Assembly (NCBI RefSeq): GCF_014643835.1
Contig: NZ_BMKD01000012.1
Location: forward strand, 1-64,000
Reading direction: 5' to 3'
Source of the DNA: Mucilaginibacter rubeus
GTDB lineage: Bacteria > Bacteroidota > Bacteroidia > Sphingobacteriales > Sphingobacteriaceae
DNA length: 64,000 nt
Below the pieces are notes generated by a model that made no database searches, was not told the DNA's origin, and saw nothing but the letters and a program-made list of their open reading frames with translations. Shown piece after piece: positions 24,761-31,833 of this stretch (within the stretch, counting starts at the first letter, position 1; each line of letters opens with the position of its first letter). Position numbers and translations under genes: made by a program.

Positions 24761-25006
24761 GCCGGGGAGTTGATATTTAAAAATCAGAGATAAATATTGG
24801 CAACTAACCTGTGAAAGTACAAGCCCTTTACTACCAGTTGGATTGATAGATTTTCATACTTTTTTTCACACTTCTTTACACCGGCAAATTGATGTTTAAC
24901 CAGTAATTTATAAGCCTCTCATACTCAAAATTGTAACGAAAATGTAGGTTTTACGGCCCTGGCAAAAAAAAACGGATAAATATTTCGCTGTTAACGGATA
25001 AAGCAA

Positions 25007-25014
25007 TACTTTTG
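25007..25014 (+). promoter_or_regulatory. Predicted -7 box for the HU gene
   Basis: TACTTTTG fits TAnnTTTG exactly. The leader to the ATG at 25065 would be about 45 nt. The -33 element is weak (TTTCG around 24983). Confidence 0.5.
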
Positions 25015-25064
25015 CAACCCCAAAACAGTTAAGTATTTATAAAATTAAATTAAGTAAATAAGAT

Positions 25065-25361
25065 ATGACTAAGGCAGAAATTATAACTGAAATCTCATCA
25101 AAAACAGGTATAGAGAAAGTAGACGTGCAGGAAACTGTTGAGGCGTTTTTCAAAGTTGTTAAAAGCTCAATGGTTGGCGGCGAAAACGTATATGTAAGAG
25201 GGTTCGGTAGCTTTGTGGTTAAAAAAAGAGCTAAGAAAACAGCACGTAACATTTCAAAAAATACTGCCATCATTATCCCTGAGCACTTTGTGCCAAGCTT
25301 TAAACCGGCCAAAACTTTTGTTGAGAAAGTAAAGTCAGGTAACAAAACCAGCAAAAAATAA
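25065..25361 (+). CDS. HU/IHF family DNA-binding protein
   Basis: 98 aa nucleoid protein with the full HU fold: N-terminal helices MTKAEIITEISSKTGI...VQETVEAFFKVVKSSM, the GENVYVRGFGSFVVKKRA beta segment, and a DNA-binding arm. The arm differs from standard HU (NISKNTAIIIPEHFVPSFKPAKTF replaces the classic RNPxTGxxIxIPA; no GRNP). This variant is common in Bacteroidota. The tail is Lys-rich (KSGNKTSKK). Followed by the TPR gene after 12 nt, so it heads a likely HU-TPR-COX24 transcript. Confidence 0.93.
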   Translation: MTKAEIITEISSKTGIEKVDVQETVEAFFKVVKSSMVGGENVYVRGFGSFVVKKRAKKTARNISKNTAIIIPEHFVPSFKPAKTFVEKVKSGNKTSKK

Positions 25362-25373
25362 TTATAAGCCATC

Positions 25374-26228
25374 ATGAATAAAAAACAAATAGTCGTTAGT
25401 GCAGCCGTAGTTGTTATTATGGGCTATTTGTATTGGTTGCCCGTAAAAGGTTTGGTAAAACCAAAAGACGATAAAAACGGCAAACCGGCCATGGCCGCCT
25501 CAGCAGGCGCTGTTAAACCGGCAGCTAATGTTACCGTTGATATGGTGTCGGCCCCTGCCAAAGCAGCTATTGGGGATGCATTGGCGGCTAAGATCAATGA
25601 CCTTGAAGCCCAGCTAAAAAAAGCATCAGACGCAGATGCACCGGCTTTGCAAGTACAGCTTGCCAAGCACTGGGACGATGTTAACCAGCCCGCACCTGCG
25701 GCGTTTTATTACCAGGCATTAGCCCGTAAAGAAAACAAGGTACAAGACTGGATAAATGCAGGTAACCGTTTTAATGATGCATATAAACTTACACAGGATA
25801 CTTTATTTCAACCTGCGTTTGTGAATGATGCTGCCGAAGCATTTCAAAATGCTTTGAAATTACAACCCGAAAGCCTTGAAGGTAAAACCGGGTTGGGCAT
25901 AGCTTACGTTAATGGCGCAGCAGGCCCTATGCAGGGTATAGCGCTGTTGCTTGAGGTTGTTAAAAAAGACCCGAAAAATTGGAACGCTAACCTTAACTTA
26001 GGTATGTTCGCCATGAAATCGGGTCAGTATGAAAAAGCGGTAAGCAGGTTTAAAACACTGCTTGCGCAAAAGCAGGAACTGGAACCTACTTTCTATTTAG
26101 CCGAAAGCTATAAGCAATTAGGCATGAAAAAGGAAGCTATTGACGCTTACCAGAAATGCAAAGAAATGATGCCTGACCCTGTTTTCAGTCAGCGCATTGA
26201 TGGATATATTAAGGAATTAAATAACTAA
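25374..26228 (+). CDS. TPR-repeat membrane-anchored protein
   Basis: 284 aa. One N-terminal hydrophobic segment (residues 6-25) anchors it, followed by an Ala/Lys-rich linker with a coiled-coil-like stretch (AAKINDLEAQLKKAS). From about residue 90 there are four to five tetratricopeptide repeats (NLNLGMFAMKSGQYEKAVSRFKTLL, FYLAESYKQLGMKKEAIDAYQKC). TPRs mediate protein-protein contacts. It sits between HU and the RNase G region in an order that recurs in Bacteroidota, but the reason is unknown. Confidence 0.82.
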   Translation: MNKKQIVVSAAVVVIMGYLYWLPVKGLVKPKDDKNGKPAMAASAGAVKPAANVTVDMVSAPAKAAIGDALAAKINDLEAQLKKASDADAPALQVQLAKHWDDVNQPAPAAFYYQALARKENKVQDWINAGNRFNDAYKLTQDTLFQPAFVNDAAEAFQNALKLQPESLEGKTGLGIAYVNGAAGPMQGIALLLEVVKKDPKNWNANLNLGMFAMKSGQYEKAVSRFKTLLAQKQELEPTFYLAESYKQLGMKKEAIDAYQKCKEMMPDPVFSQRIDGYIKELNN

Positions 26229-26250
26229 CACACATTTTAAAATTATTATT

Positions 26251-26340
26251 ATGCCGAGCGGTAAAAAACGTAAAAGACACAAAATGGCTACCCACAAACG
26301 TAAAAAACGTTTAAGAAAAAACAGACATAAAAAGAAATAA
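26251..26340 (+). CDS. 29-aa basic protein with AURKAIP1/COX24-like (mS38-like) domain
   Basis: A 29-codon gene, ATG at 26251 and TAA at 26338-26340, immediately after the TPR gene. Translation: MPSGKKRKRHKMATHKRKKR then LRKNRHKKK. More than half the residues are Lys, Arg or His. The KMxxHKRKKRLRKxRHKKK pattern is that of the COX24/AURKAIP1 C-terminal domain, found in the mitochondrial small-subunit protein mS38 and in tiny bacterial proteins. By analogy it is probably a ribosome-associated peptide. It is 22 nt downstream of the TPR gene, so likely co-transcribed. The short length makes gene callers miss it. Confidence 0.8.
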   Translation: MPSGKKRKRHKMATHKRKKRLRKNRHKKK

Positions 26341-26351
26341 GCATTTATGTT

Positions 26352-26469
26352 AAGTCGATAGTTCTTAGTCTTAAGTACAAAGTCTTTTTTTCTGACTTTA
26401 AACTTTCGACCAACGACTTAAGACTAAACATTAGTGATTTTACCTGCCCCAAACCGGGGTGGGTACTTT
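26352..26469. repeat. AAGTCTTAAG-word inverted repeat plus GC hairpin before rng
   Basis: Left-arm words TAGTTCTTAGTCTTAAGT and AAAGTC are mirrored by GACTTTAAACTTTCG and ACTTAAGACTAAAC (to 26428). A second hairpin follows at 26441-26465 (ACCTGCCCC with GGGGTGGGT, using G-U pairs), then TACTTTTTAT. The second hairpin is a plausible terminator for the HU-TPR-COX24 transcript. Confidence 0.65.
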
Positions 26470-26538
26470 TTATTTATTAGTGTTTTTTACCCACTTATTA
26501 ACACACGGTTTTTACCGTTATAAGAAATGGAGTAGCAA

Positions 26539-28089
26539 TTGATAAAGGAATTAATTATCGATTCATCCCCCAACGGGGCTACCATTGCATTATTACAGGA
26601 TAAACAACTCGTAGAGCTTCACAAAGAACAGGTAAGCAACAACTATACAGTTGGCGATATTTACCTGGGCCGCATCAAAAAGATCATGCCCAGTTTAAAT
26701 GCCGCCTTTGTTGACGTTGGCTATGAGAAGGATGCCTTTTTGCATTATCTTGATCTTGGTCCGCAGGTGCAGAGCCTGCTTAAACTAACCAAGCAGGTAC
26801 GTAGCGGGGGATATCAGTCAAAGCTACTGGATGGGTTTAAGCTTGAGGCAGATATCAATAAAGGAGGCAAAATCTCCGAGATATTGACCAAAAACCAGCT
26901 TATCCCGGTACAGATAGCTAAAGAACCCATATCAACTAAGGGGCCGCGTTTAAGTTCCGACCTGTCGATAGCGGGCCGGTATGTTGTTTTAGTACCCTTT
27001 TCGGAAGCAATTTCTATTTCGAAAAAGATAAAAAGCAATACTGAACGTACACGCCTCCGTAAAGTAGTTGAAAGCATTAAGCCAAAGCATTTTGGCGTTA
27101 TCATCCGTACAGTTTCCGAAGGTAAAGGGGTTGATGAACTACAGAAAGATCTGCTTGACCTGATCTCGAAATGGGAACAGTTTATTACCAAGCTGCCATC
27201 TGTTGAGCCTTCAAAAAAGGTATTGGGCGAAATTGGGCGTACATCAACTATCCTCAGGGATATTTTGAACCCCGATTTTCAGCACATTTATACCAATGAC
27301 AATAGTATGTTCGAAGAAATTCGGTCATACATTCATGAAATCTCGCCCGATATGGAGAGCATAGTCCGCATGCACAAGCATAAGGAGCCTATATTTGACC
27401 ATTTCGGTATCGAAAAGCAGATTAAAGGCGCATTTGGTAAAACAGTTAACCTTGCCGGTGGCGCTTACCTGGTAATTGAGCATACCGAAGCCCTGCACGT
27501 CATTGACGTAAACAGCGGTAACCGCACAGCCAGCAAAGAAAACCAGGAAGAGAACGCTTACCAGGTAAACAAAGAAGCTGCCAAAGAAATTGCAAGGCAG
27601 TTACGCCTTCGCGATATGGGTGGCATTGTGGTGATCGATTTTATCGATATGCACAAACCGCAGAACCGTAAGGAGCTTTTTGATTTTCTGCGTGCCGAAA
27701 TGCAGTACGACCGTGCCAAGCACACCATTTTGCCTCCGAGCAAATTTGGATTGGTGCAGATCACCCGTCAGCGTGTAAGGCCCGAAATGAACATCGTTAC
27801 CAGCGAGGTTTGCCCTACCTGTAACGGAACCGGAACGATAAGGCCAACCATTTTGCTGATGGACGATATTGAAAACAATTTCAATTACATCCTTACCGAG
27901 CAAAACGAAAAAGGAATAACTCTGTGTGTGCACCCATATATTGAAGCCTTTATTAAAAAAGGTATCTATAACCGCCAAATGAAGTGGTTTATCAAATATG
28001 GCCAATGGATAAAGGTTAAAAGTAACCCATCGTACCAGATCACGGAATTCCATTTCTTCTCATCAAAAGACGAAGAAATTAAACTGTAA
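26539..28089 (+). CDS. rng: Ribonuclease E/G family endoribonuclease
   Basis: 516 aa, RNase G-type length. It cleaves rRNA precursors and mRNAs. An S1-like domain interrupts residues 35-130 (DIYLGRIKKIMPSLNAAFVDVGYEKDAFLH). The catalytic Mg-binding motif is HVIDVNSGNRT with IDFIDM downstream. The Zn-link is CPTCNGTG. It begins with TTG at 26539 (MIKELIIDSSP). The ATG at 26527 is followed after one codon by a stop, so it cannot be used. It is separated from the COX24-like gene by a word palindrome and hairpin. A terminator follows. Confidence 0.95.
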   Translation: MIKELIIDSSPNGATIALLQDKQLVELHKEQVSNNYTVGDIYLGRIKKIMPSLNAAFVDVGYEKDAFLHYLDLGPQVQSLLKLTKQVRSGGYQSKLLDGFKLEADINKGGKISEILTKNQLIPVQIAKEPISTKGPRLSSDLSIAGRYVVLVPFSEAISISKKIKSNTERTRLRKVVESIKPKHFGVIIRTVSEGKGVDELQKDLLDLISKWEQFITKLPSVEPSKKVLGEIGRTSTILRDILNPDFQHIYTNDNSMFEEIRSYIHEISPDMESIVRMHKHKEPIFDHFGIEKQIKGAFGKTVNLAGGAYLVIEHTEALHVIDVNSGNRTASKENQEENAYQVNKEAAKEIARQLRLRDMGGIVVIDFIDMHKPQNRKELFDFLRAEMQYDRAKHTILPPSKFGLVQITRQRVRPEMNIVTSEVCPTCNGTGTIRPTILLMDDIENNFNYILTEQNEKGITLCVHPYIEAFIKKGIYNRQMKWFIKYGQWIKVKSNPSYQITEFHFFSSKDEEIKL

Positions 28090-28136
28090 AAATTCAGAAG
28101 TGCAACTGTTTGAAAATGGCACAAAATTAAAGATCT

Positions 28137-28177
28137 TTAAAAAGAGCAGGTGTTGGATGAGCATCTGCTCTTTTTGG
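28137..28177 (+). terminator. Intrinsic terminator of rng
   Basis: AAAAAGAGCAGGTG (28139-28152) pairs with CATCTGCTCTTTTT, followed by GGTTTTTAGG. The stem has one G-U pair. It lies about 50 nt past the stop. Confidence 0.8.
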
Positions 28178-28519
28178 TTTTTAGGGTACCTTAAATCCAA
28201 TTCAAAACAGTGTTACCTGTCGTGGCTGTTGCTGTGTTCGGCATATGTATCAGGTGCAATAGCCTTATGGCAGCAGAGATGACGTCAGCGTTATGTTGGT
28301 TAGCATTTAGAATAAATAACAAACCTTGCTATTGCCAGTCTTTAATCATATCTTGCCCATCAATGATCAATTATCACATAACCAAACTCAATTGGTGGCG
28401 TCACAGCTTTGTGCAGCCGGTATCATAACGACTATCAGGTATTAGTCCTTTTTTCAGTATCCGTCTGGCAGTATCATTATATAGGTCCGTCTTTTTTATC
28501 TGTAACAAAAATTATAATA
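28178..28519. other. Gene-free stretch between rng and the methyltransferase-like gene
   Basis: About 340 bases with no supported gene. Two short overlapping frames (28100-28282, 28210-28428) have Cys/Trp-rich, low-complexity translations and no start context. I see no strong palindrome or promoter box. Confidence 0.6.
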
Positions 28520-29203
28520 ATGGCTTTTGAACTAAATAACGTTGTGCCCTGGGGCCGCACGTTTACCGAATATCAGCAAATGTTTAACCTCAGCGCCAAT
28601 GATGTTACCAAAAAGATTGTCAGTATAGGTGATGGTCCGGCAAGTTTTAATGCGGAGATGCACGCAATGGGTAAGCAGGTTACCTCCATCGATCCTTTAT
28701 ATCAATTTTCGACTGATGATATCAGAAAACGGATTGATGAAACCTGTGTAGAAGTGATAGGCCAGGTGAGGGCTAACGCCGATAAGTTTGTTTGGAACAA
28801 CATTAAAGATGTGGAAGAACTGCAGGAAATAAGAATGACCGCAATGAACCATTTTCTGCGGGATTTTGACCAGGACTGCTTTCGGCAAAGATATATTAAA
28901 CATGCCATGCCCGCTAAAACCTCTTTCGCTGATAATGCATTTGAGTTGGGCCTAAGCTCTCATTTTTTATTGCTGTATGATAATCTGGGGTTAAAGTTTC
29001 ATACGGAAGCGATACAGGAGATCATGCGCATATGCCCCGAATTGCGGATCTTCCCAATATTGAACCTCAATGCCGGGGCTCCCCTGTTTTTTGACGAATT
29101 ACTTGAGGTGCTTGGCGGCGATTTTAATATTGATATACAAAAAGTGGATTACGAATTTCAAAAAGGAGGTAATCAAATGTTGGTTATTAAAAGCAAGACA
29201 TAA
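28520..29203 (+). CDS. SAM-dependent methyltransferase-like protein
   Basis: 227 aa. The start is the ATG at 28520 (MAFELNNVVPWGRTF); the open frame extends upstream but has no feature there. A Rossmann glycine loop, VSIGDGPASFNAEM, is followed by TSIDPLYQFS at the place of the acidic ribose-binding residue. Near the C-terminus LRIFPILNLNAG and QKVDYEFQKGGNQMLVIK end the fold. The central helices are unusually long. This looks like a conserved class I methyltransferase-fold family rather than a well-characterised enzyme; the substrate is unknown. It may be co-transcribed with the 79-aa gene at 29270, although that gene has its own promoter box. Confidence 0.7.
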   Translation: MAFELNNVVPWGRTFTEYQQMFNLSANDVTKKIVSIGDGPASFNAEMHAMGKQVTSIDPLYQFSTDDIRKRIDETCVEVIGQVRANADKFVWNNIKDVEELQEIRMTAMNHFLRDFDQDCFRQRYIKHAMPAKTSFADNAFELGLSSHFLLLYDNLGLKFHTEAIQEIMRICPELRIFPILNLNAGAPLFFDELLEVLGGDFNIDIQKVDYEFQKGGNQMLVIKSKT

Positions 29204-29257
29204 GTAAATGTGAAAAATAGCCCGATTTGATCTGATGTTTTTTAAAACCAATACATT

Positions 29258-29265
29258 TATTTTTG
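29258..29265 (+). promoter_or_regulatory. -7 box exactly four bases before the ATG of the 79-aa gene
   Basis: TATTTTTG fits TAnnTTTG. The four bases AGAT separate it from the ATG at 29270. As for panD, a leaderless transcript is predicted. No clear -33 element. Confidence 0.5.
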
Positions 29266-29269
29266 AGAT

Positions 29270-29509
29270 ATGGAGATAATTGATAAAATAAAAGAGATTT
29301 TCGAGCCTAACTTCGAAGTTTTAAAGGTAACGAGATCAGGCCCTGATAGCTTAAACGCTGAAGCCTTTATTACTATAGAGGCGAAGCACGAGGGGAAATC
29401 ACATAAACGTGCTTTTAGGGAGACAGAACTTATAGCGTTAAACGCCGAAGGCAAGTTAGCTGAAACCATAAGAGCGCTGTGCGCTGTAATGCTAACATCA
29501 GAAGAGTAA
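29270..29509 (+). CDS. Hypothetical protein, 79 aa
   Basis: A small cytosolic protein without signal or membrane segment. Predicted layout: one N-terminal helix (IIDKIKEIFEPNF), two or three strands (LKVTRSGPDSLNAEAFITIEAKHEG), then a C-terminal helix (LAETIRALCAVML). I do not recognise a family. The coding look is good: normal codon use and amino-acid composition like its neighbours. It is preceded by a TAnnTTTG box at leaderless spacing. Confidence 0.65.
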   Translation: MEIIDKIKEIFEPNFEVLKVTRSGPDSLNAEAFITIEAKHEGKSHKRAFRETELIALNAEGKLAETIRALCAVMLTSEE

Positions 29510-29663
29510 ATACTTGTTTAAATACCGGTACGTTTCCTTCACACAGATAACGTTTAATTAATAATAGTTGTCGTATTGCTTCCGGCTTGGTTCGTGCCGG
29601 CAACCCTCCTGGTCGAAGGTGTGCTGGCTGCTTAACTCCGACCAGTAGGGGCATACAGTCTTT

Positions 29664-29903
29664 TCAGGCTGCCTGATGATGTACCAGGTCTGCCAACTCG
29701 TCCACATCGGTTTTATGTTTTTTCTTTTTGGGGTGCTTGGCTTCAAGATAGTCCTGGACGTGTTCTTTTTGTGGGCCGGCTGTTTCATCTGATTTTTTGC
29801 CACGGAAGTAAAACCAGATCCCCGCGCCTGCTGCCAAAACTCCTGTTATGCCGGCTGTGATCCATAATCCGGTATTGTTTTTTTGTGCAAATAGGTATTT
29901 CAT
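29664..29903 (-). CDS. Small single-pass membrane protein, YtxH-like
   Basis: 79 aa. The start is the ATG at 29903 (MKYLFAQKNNTG). One transmembrane helix (ITAGITGVLAAGAGIWFYF, about residues 14-32) is followed by a Lys-rich, charged cytosolic tail with HPKKKKHK. The layout resembles YtxH-type stress proteins. The longer frame adds 12 residues encoded by the shared leader sequence and is rejected. It is divergent from the DUF3606 gene, and the two genes share a mirror-image leader (29928-30002), suggesting common control. Confidence 0.65.
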   Translation of the reverse strand: MKYLFAQKNNTGLWITAGITGVLAAGAGIWFYFRGKKSDETAGPQKEHVQDYLEAKHPKKKKHKTDVDELADLVHHQAA

Positions 29904-29927
29904 AGCTTTTTCTTTATAGCTGAACAA

Positions 29928-30002
29928 GCCACATTTCATTTAGTTGTAATTAATTTAAAAAAACAATTATTTGCTCGGTGGTTAAAACTATTGAAATGTG
30001 GC
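29928..30002. promoter_or_regulatory. Mirror-image promoter/leader element shared by a divergent gene pair
   Basis: GCCACATTTCA (29928-29938) and TGAAATGTGGC (29992-30002) form an 11-bp perfect inverted repeat. Read towards each gene, both leaders have GAAATGTGGC, then (G)TTGTT, a variable spacer, and AAGAAA(A)AGCT directly before ATG. It is therefore the same promoter and leader twice, facing opposite ways. I cannot name the sigma factor or regulator. Confidence 0.6.
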
Positions 30003-30035
30003 GTTGTTAATCTGTTACATCTAATAAGAAAAGCT

Positions 30036-30203
30036 ATGTCAAAAAGAGGCGTAAAAGTGGAAAGGAACTCTGTATCAGAGCAACCACACGAATTGAACTA
30101 TGAAGCGCGCAAAGAAGGAACCACCGCAAAAAAGGTGGAAGCGGCAAAAAAATCAGCGGGCTCCAACCAACGTAGTGCGGTTGAAAAGAAATTGAATAAG
30201 TAA
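30036..30203 (+). CDS. DUF3606-like small basic protein
   Basis: 55 aa, ATG at 30036 (MSKRGVKVERNSV). ELNYEARKEGTTAKKVEAAKKSAGSN followed by RSAVEKKL matches the DUF3606 pattern (ELxYWxKKFGVTxxxLxxAVKxVG...VxxxL). The upstream frame to 29991 reads through the shared leader and is rejected. Such proteins are usually soluble, helical and of unknown function, often stress-linked. It is divergent from the YtxH-like gene, with a common leader sequence. A strong hairpin follows. Confidence 0.65.
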   Translation: MSKRGVKVERNSVSEQPHELNYEARKEGTTAKKVEAAKKSAGSNQRSAVEKKLNK

Positions 30204-30218
30204 GGTATTAATTGGTGG

Positions 30219-30267
30219 TCTTGTACTGGTCGAAGTTCAGCGACAGCGTACTTCGACCAGTACAAGA
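30219..30267. terminator. 17-bp perfect inverted repeat, bidirectional terminator
   Basis: TCTTGTACTGGTCGAAG (30219-30235), 15-nt loop, CTTCGACCAGTACAAGA (30251-30267). It lies between convergent genes (DUF3606-like and barstar). There is no strong U-tract, so it could alternatively be a REP-type element. Confidence 0.7.
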
Positions 30268-30281
30268 CAAGTTCTGGGCTT

Positions 30282-30659
30282 TTATTTGAGATTCATTAAA
30301 ATATACTCTAAAAATGGCATTGATTTTACAGAAAAAATCACTTTAAAATAATGTGCTTCATCAATGCCCCAGCTTTTAGTTGCATCATGAAGTACCTCTA
30401 TATATGCTTTTAGTTTTTCTTCGGTAAGCATGGGCATAATATTATGCACCAGTACAACTCCTTTCTTTTCTATCCAATGAAAATCACACAGGCAATCGTA
30501 AACGGCATTCCAGTTATGTCCAAAATAACCGGGAAATTTAAGCACCGCACTCAGCTCTTTTAACAGTTCATCTTCTCCGTCAATTTCAGGAAGGCAGGCT
30601 ATGAATTCATCTTTATCAAAGTATAGACCAGGTTCATTTATAAAAAGAATGTTTTTCAT
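30282..30659 (-). CDS. Barstar family protein (ribonuclease inhibitor), orphan
   Basis: 125 aa. The barstar core is clear: LKFPGYFGHNWNAVYDCLCD (the helix and loop that plug the barnase active site), followed by WIEKKGVVLVHNIMPM. In known systems barstar blocks a secreted or intracellular RNase such as barnase, or toxin tips of polymorphic toxins. The start is the ATG at 30659 (MKNILFINEPG); the longer frame to 30740 overlaps the neighbouring 5' region. No RNase or toxin gene is next to it in this window, so it is an orphan immunity gene or has another role. Confidence 0.82.
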   Translation of the reverse strand: MKNILFINEPGLYFDKDEFIACLPEIDGEDELLKELSAVLKFPGYFGHNWNAVYDCLCDFHWIEKKGVVLVHNIMPMLTEEKLKAYIEVLHDATKSWGIDEAHYFKVIFSVKSMPFLEYILMNLK

Positions 30660-30807
30660 ATCGTAGATCGTTATCTTAAACCTATGCTTTCCGCTGTAGC
30701 AAGGCCGCGCTGTGTGGTTCGCATGCAAAGTATAAGTCATGTATCACCTCAGCAATCTATCGAAAAATCCCGTACTTTACTCCGATAAAATAGTCTGCTG
30801 TTTCAAT

Positions 30808-31833
30808 ATGTTTAAATCTCTTGGTTGGCTTACAGTTATAGTTTTGCTATCTACATTAACCTCCTGTAAAAAACCCGGCAATGCCTCAACTGCATTCTAT
30901 TACTGGAAAACCGGCTTCAAGCTCAACGAACAACAAGCCGGCTTATTAAAACAAACCGGCAATAATGTCTATATCCGTTTTTTTGATGTAAGCTGGAATG
31001 ATCAGGAACAACGTTCATACCCGAATGCCGTTGTGCAACTCAATGAGCTCCCGGCGGGCTTAAATATTACCCCGGTTATCTACATCACCAACAAAACCTT
31101 TGAAAACACTGCCGATACCGCTGTTGCTGCCCTTGCCGGCCATTGCAATAAACTAATAAATGAGCTGTCCGCAGAAAAGAAGATCAGCTATACCAAAGTA
31201 CAGGTCGACTGCGACTGGTCATTAAGTACCCGGGACAAATACTTCAGCTTCCTTAAAGCATTTAAAAAGCTTAACCAAAAACGGCTGGAGGCTACCATCA
31301 GGCTGCACCAGGTTAAATTTAAAGAGCGTACAGGTATACCACCCGTTGATGCAGGCGTGCTGATGTTTTACAACATGGGCAAGCTCAACGCCGATCTGCA
31401 GCAGCCTAATTCAATTTACAATGAAGATGATGCCGGTAAGTATATCGTTTACTTGGGCAGCTATCCCCTGAAGCTGGATATCGCCTTGCCTTTATTTTCC
31501 TGGGCTATTCATATCAGGGAGGGCCGGGTGATCCAGGTATATGGAAAAATAGGGCGAAGGCAACTTACTGATCGGGCTCATTTTGAACCAATTGAAGGGC
31601 CGGCAAACTACCGGGCCACAACAAGCTTTTTTCTTGATGGAATTTATATCAAACAAAATGATATTTTTAAACTTGAAGAAACGGACAGCAATACATTGAA
31701 TGCTGCCGCCATACAATTAACACAGCATCTGCCTAAACAAAAACATACAACCATCATCTACTATGAACTGGCCAATATCGACCTTTCAAAATTTAACCAG
31801 GAAACCCTTACGCAAATTTCTGCTCGTTTTTAG
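30808..31833 (+). CDS. Lipoprotein with possible glycosidase-like TIM barrel (DUF3142-like)
   Basis: 341 aa. The start is the ATG at 30808 (MFKSLGW), giving a lipoprotein signal with lipobox LTSC (Cys20). The mature part has alternating strand and helix blocks: NNVYIRFFDVSWND, TPVIYITNKTF, YTKVQVDCDWSLSTRDKYFSFL, RLEATIRLHQVK, DAGVLMFYNMGKL. This fits a TIM-barrel similar to the DUF3142 putative glycosyl-hydrolase family; the match is tentative and catalytic residues are not assigned. The last 71 bases overlap the start of the next gene in another frame, which implies translational coupling. Confidence 0.65.
   Translation: MFKSLGWLTVIVLLSTLTSCKKPGNASTAFYYWKTGFKLNEQQAGLLKQTGNNVYIRFFDVSWNDQEQRSYPNAVVQLNELPAGLNITPVIYITNKTFENTADTAVAALAGHCNKLINELSAEKKISYTKVQVDCDWSLSTRDKYFSFLKAFKKLNQKRLEATIRLHQVKFKERTGIPPVDAGVLMFYNMGKLNADLQQPNSIYNEDDAGKYIVYLGSYPLKLDIALPLFSWAIHIREGRVIQVYGKIGRRQLTDRAHFEPIEGPANYRATTSFFLDGIYIKQNDIFKLEETDSNTLNAAAIQLTQHLPKQKHTTIIYYELANIDLSKFNQETLTQISARF

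Noticed and set aside
24536-24793. 85-codon plus-strand frame
   Set aside because: Its product is a translation of the AAGAAGGC repeat (KKQEGKKQEGK) and it overlaps the mutY start on the other strand.
28100-28428. Two short overlapping frames after rng
   Set aside because: One begins before and spans the rng terminator; translations are low-complexity and unlike neighbours.
29983-29998. 16-base identity TAAAACTATTGAAATG with 52653-52668
   Set aside because: A match of this length is expected about once by chance in AT-rich 64 kb, and the flanks do not match. Not enough for a shared operator.
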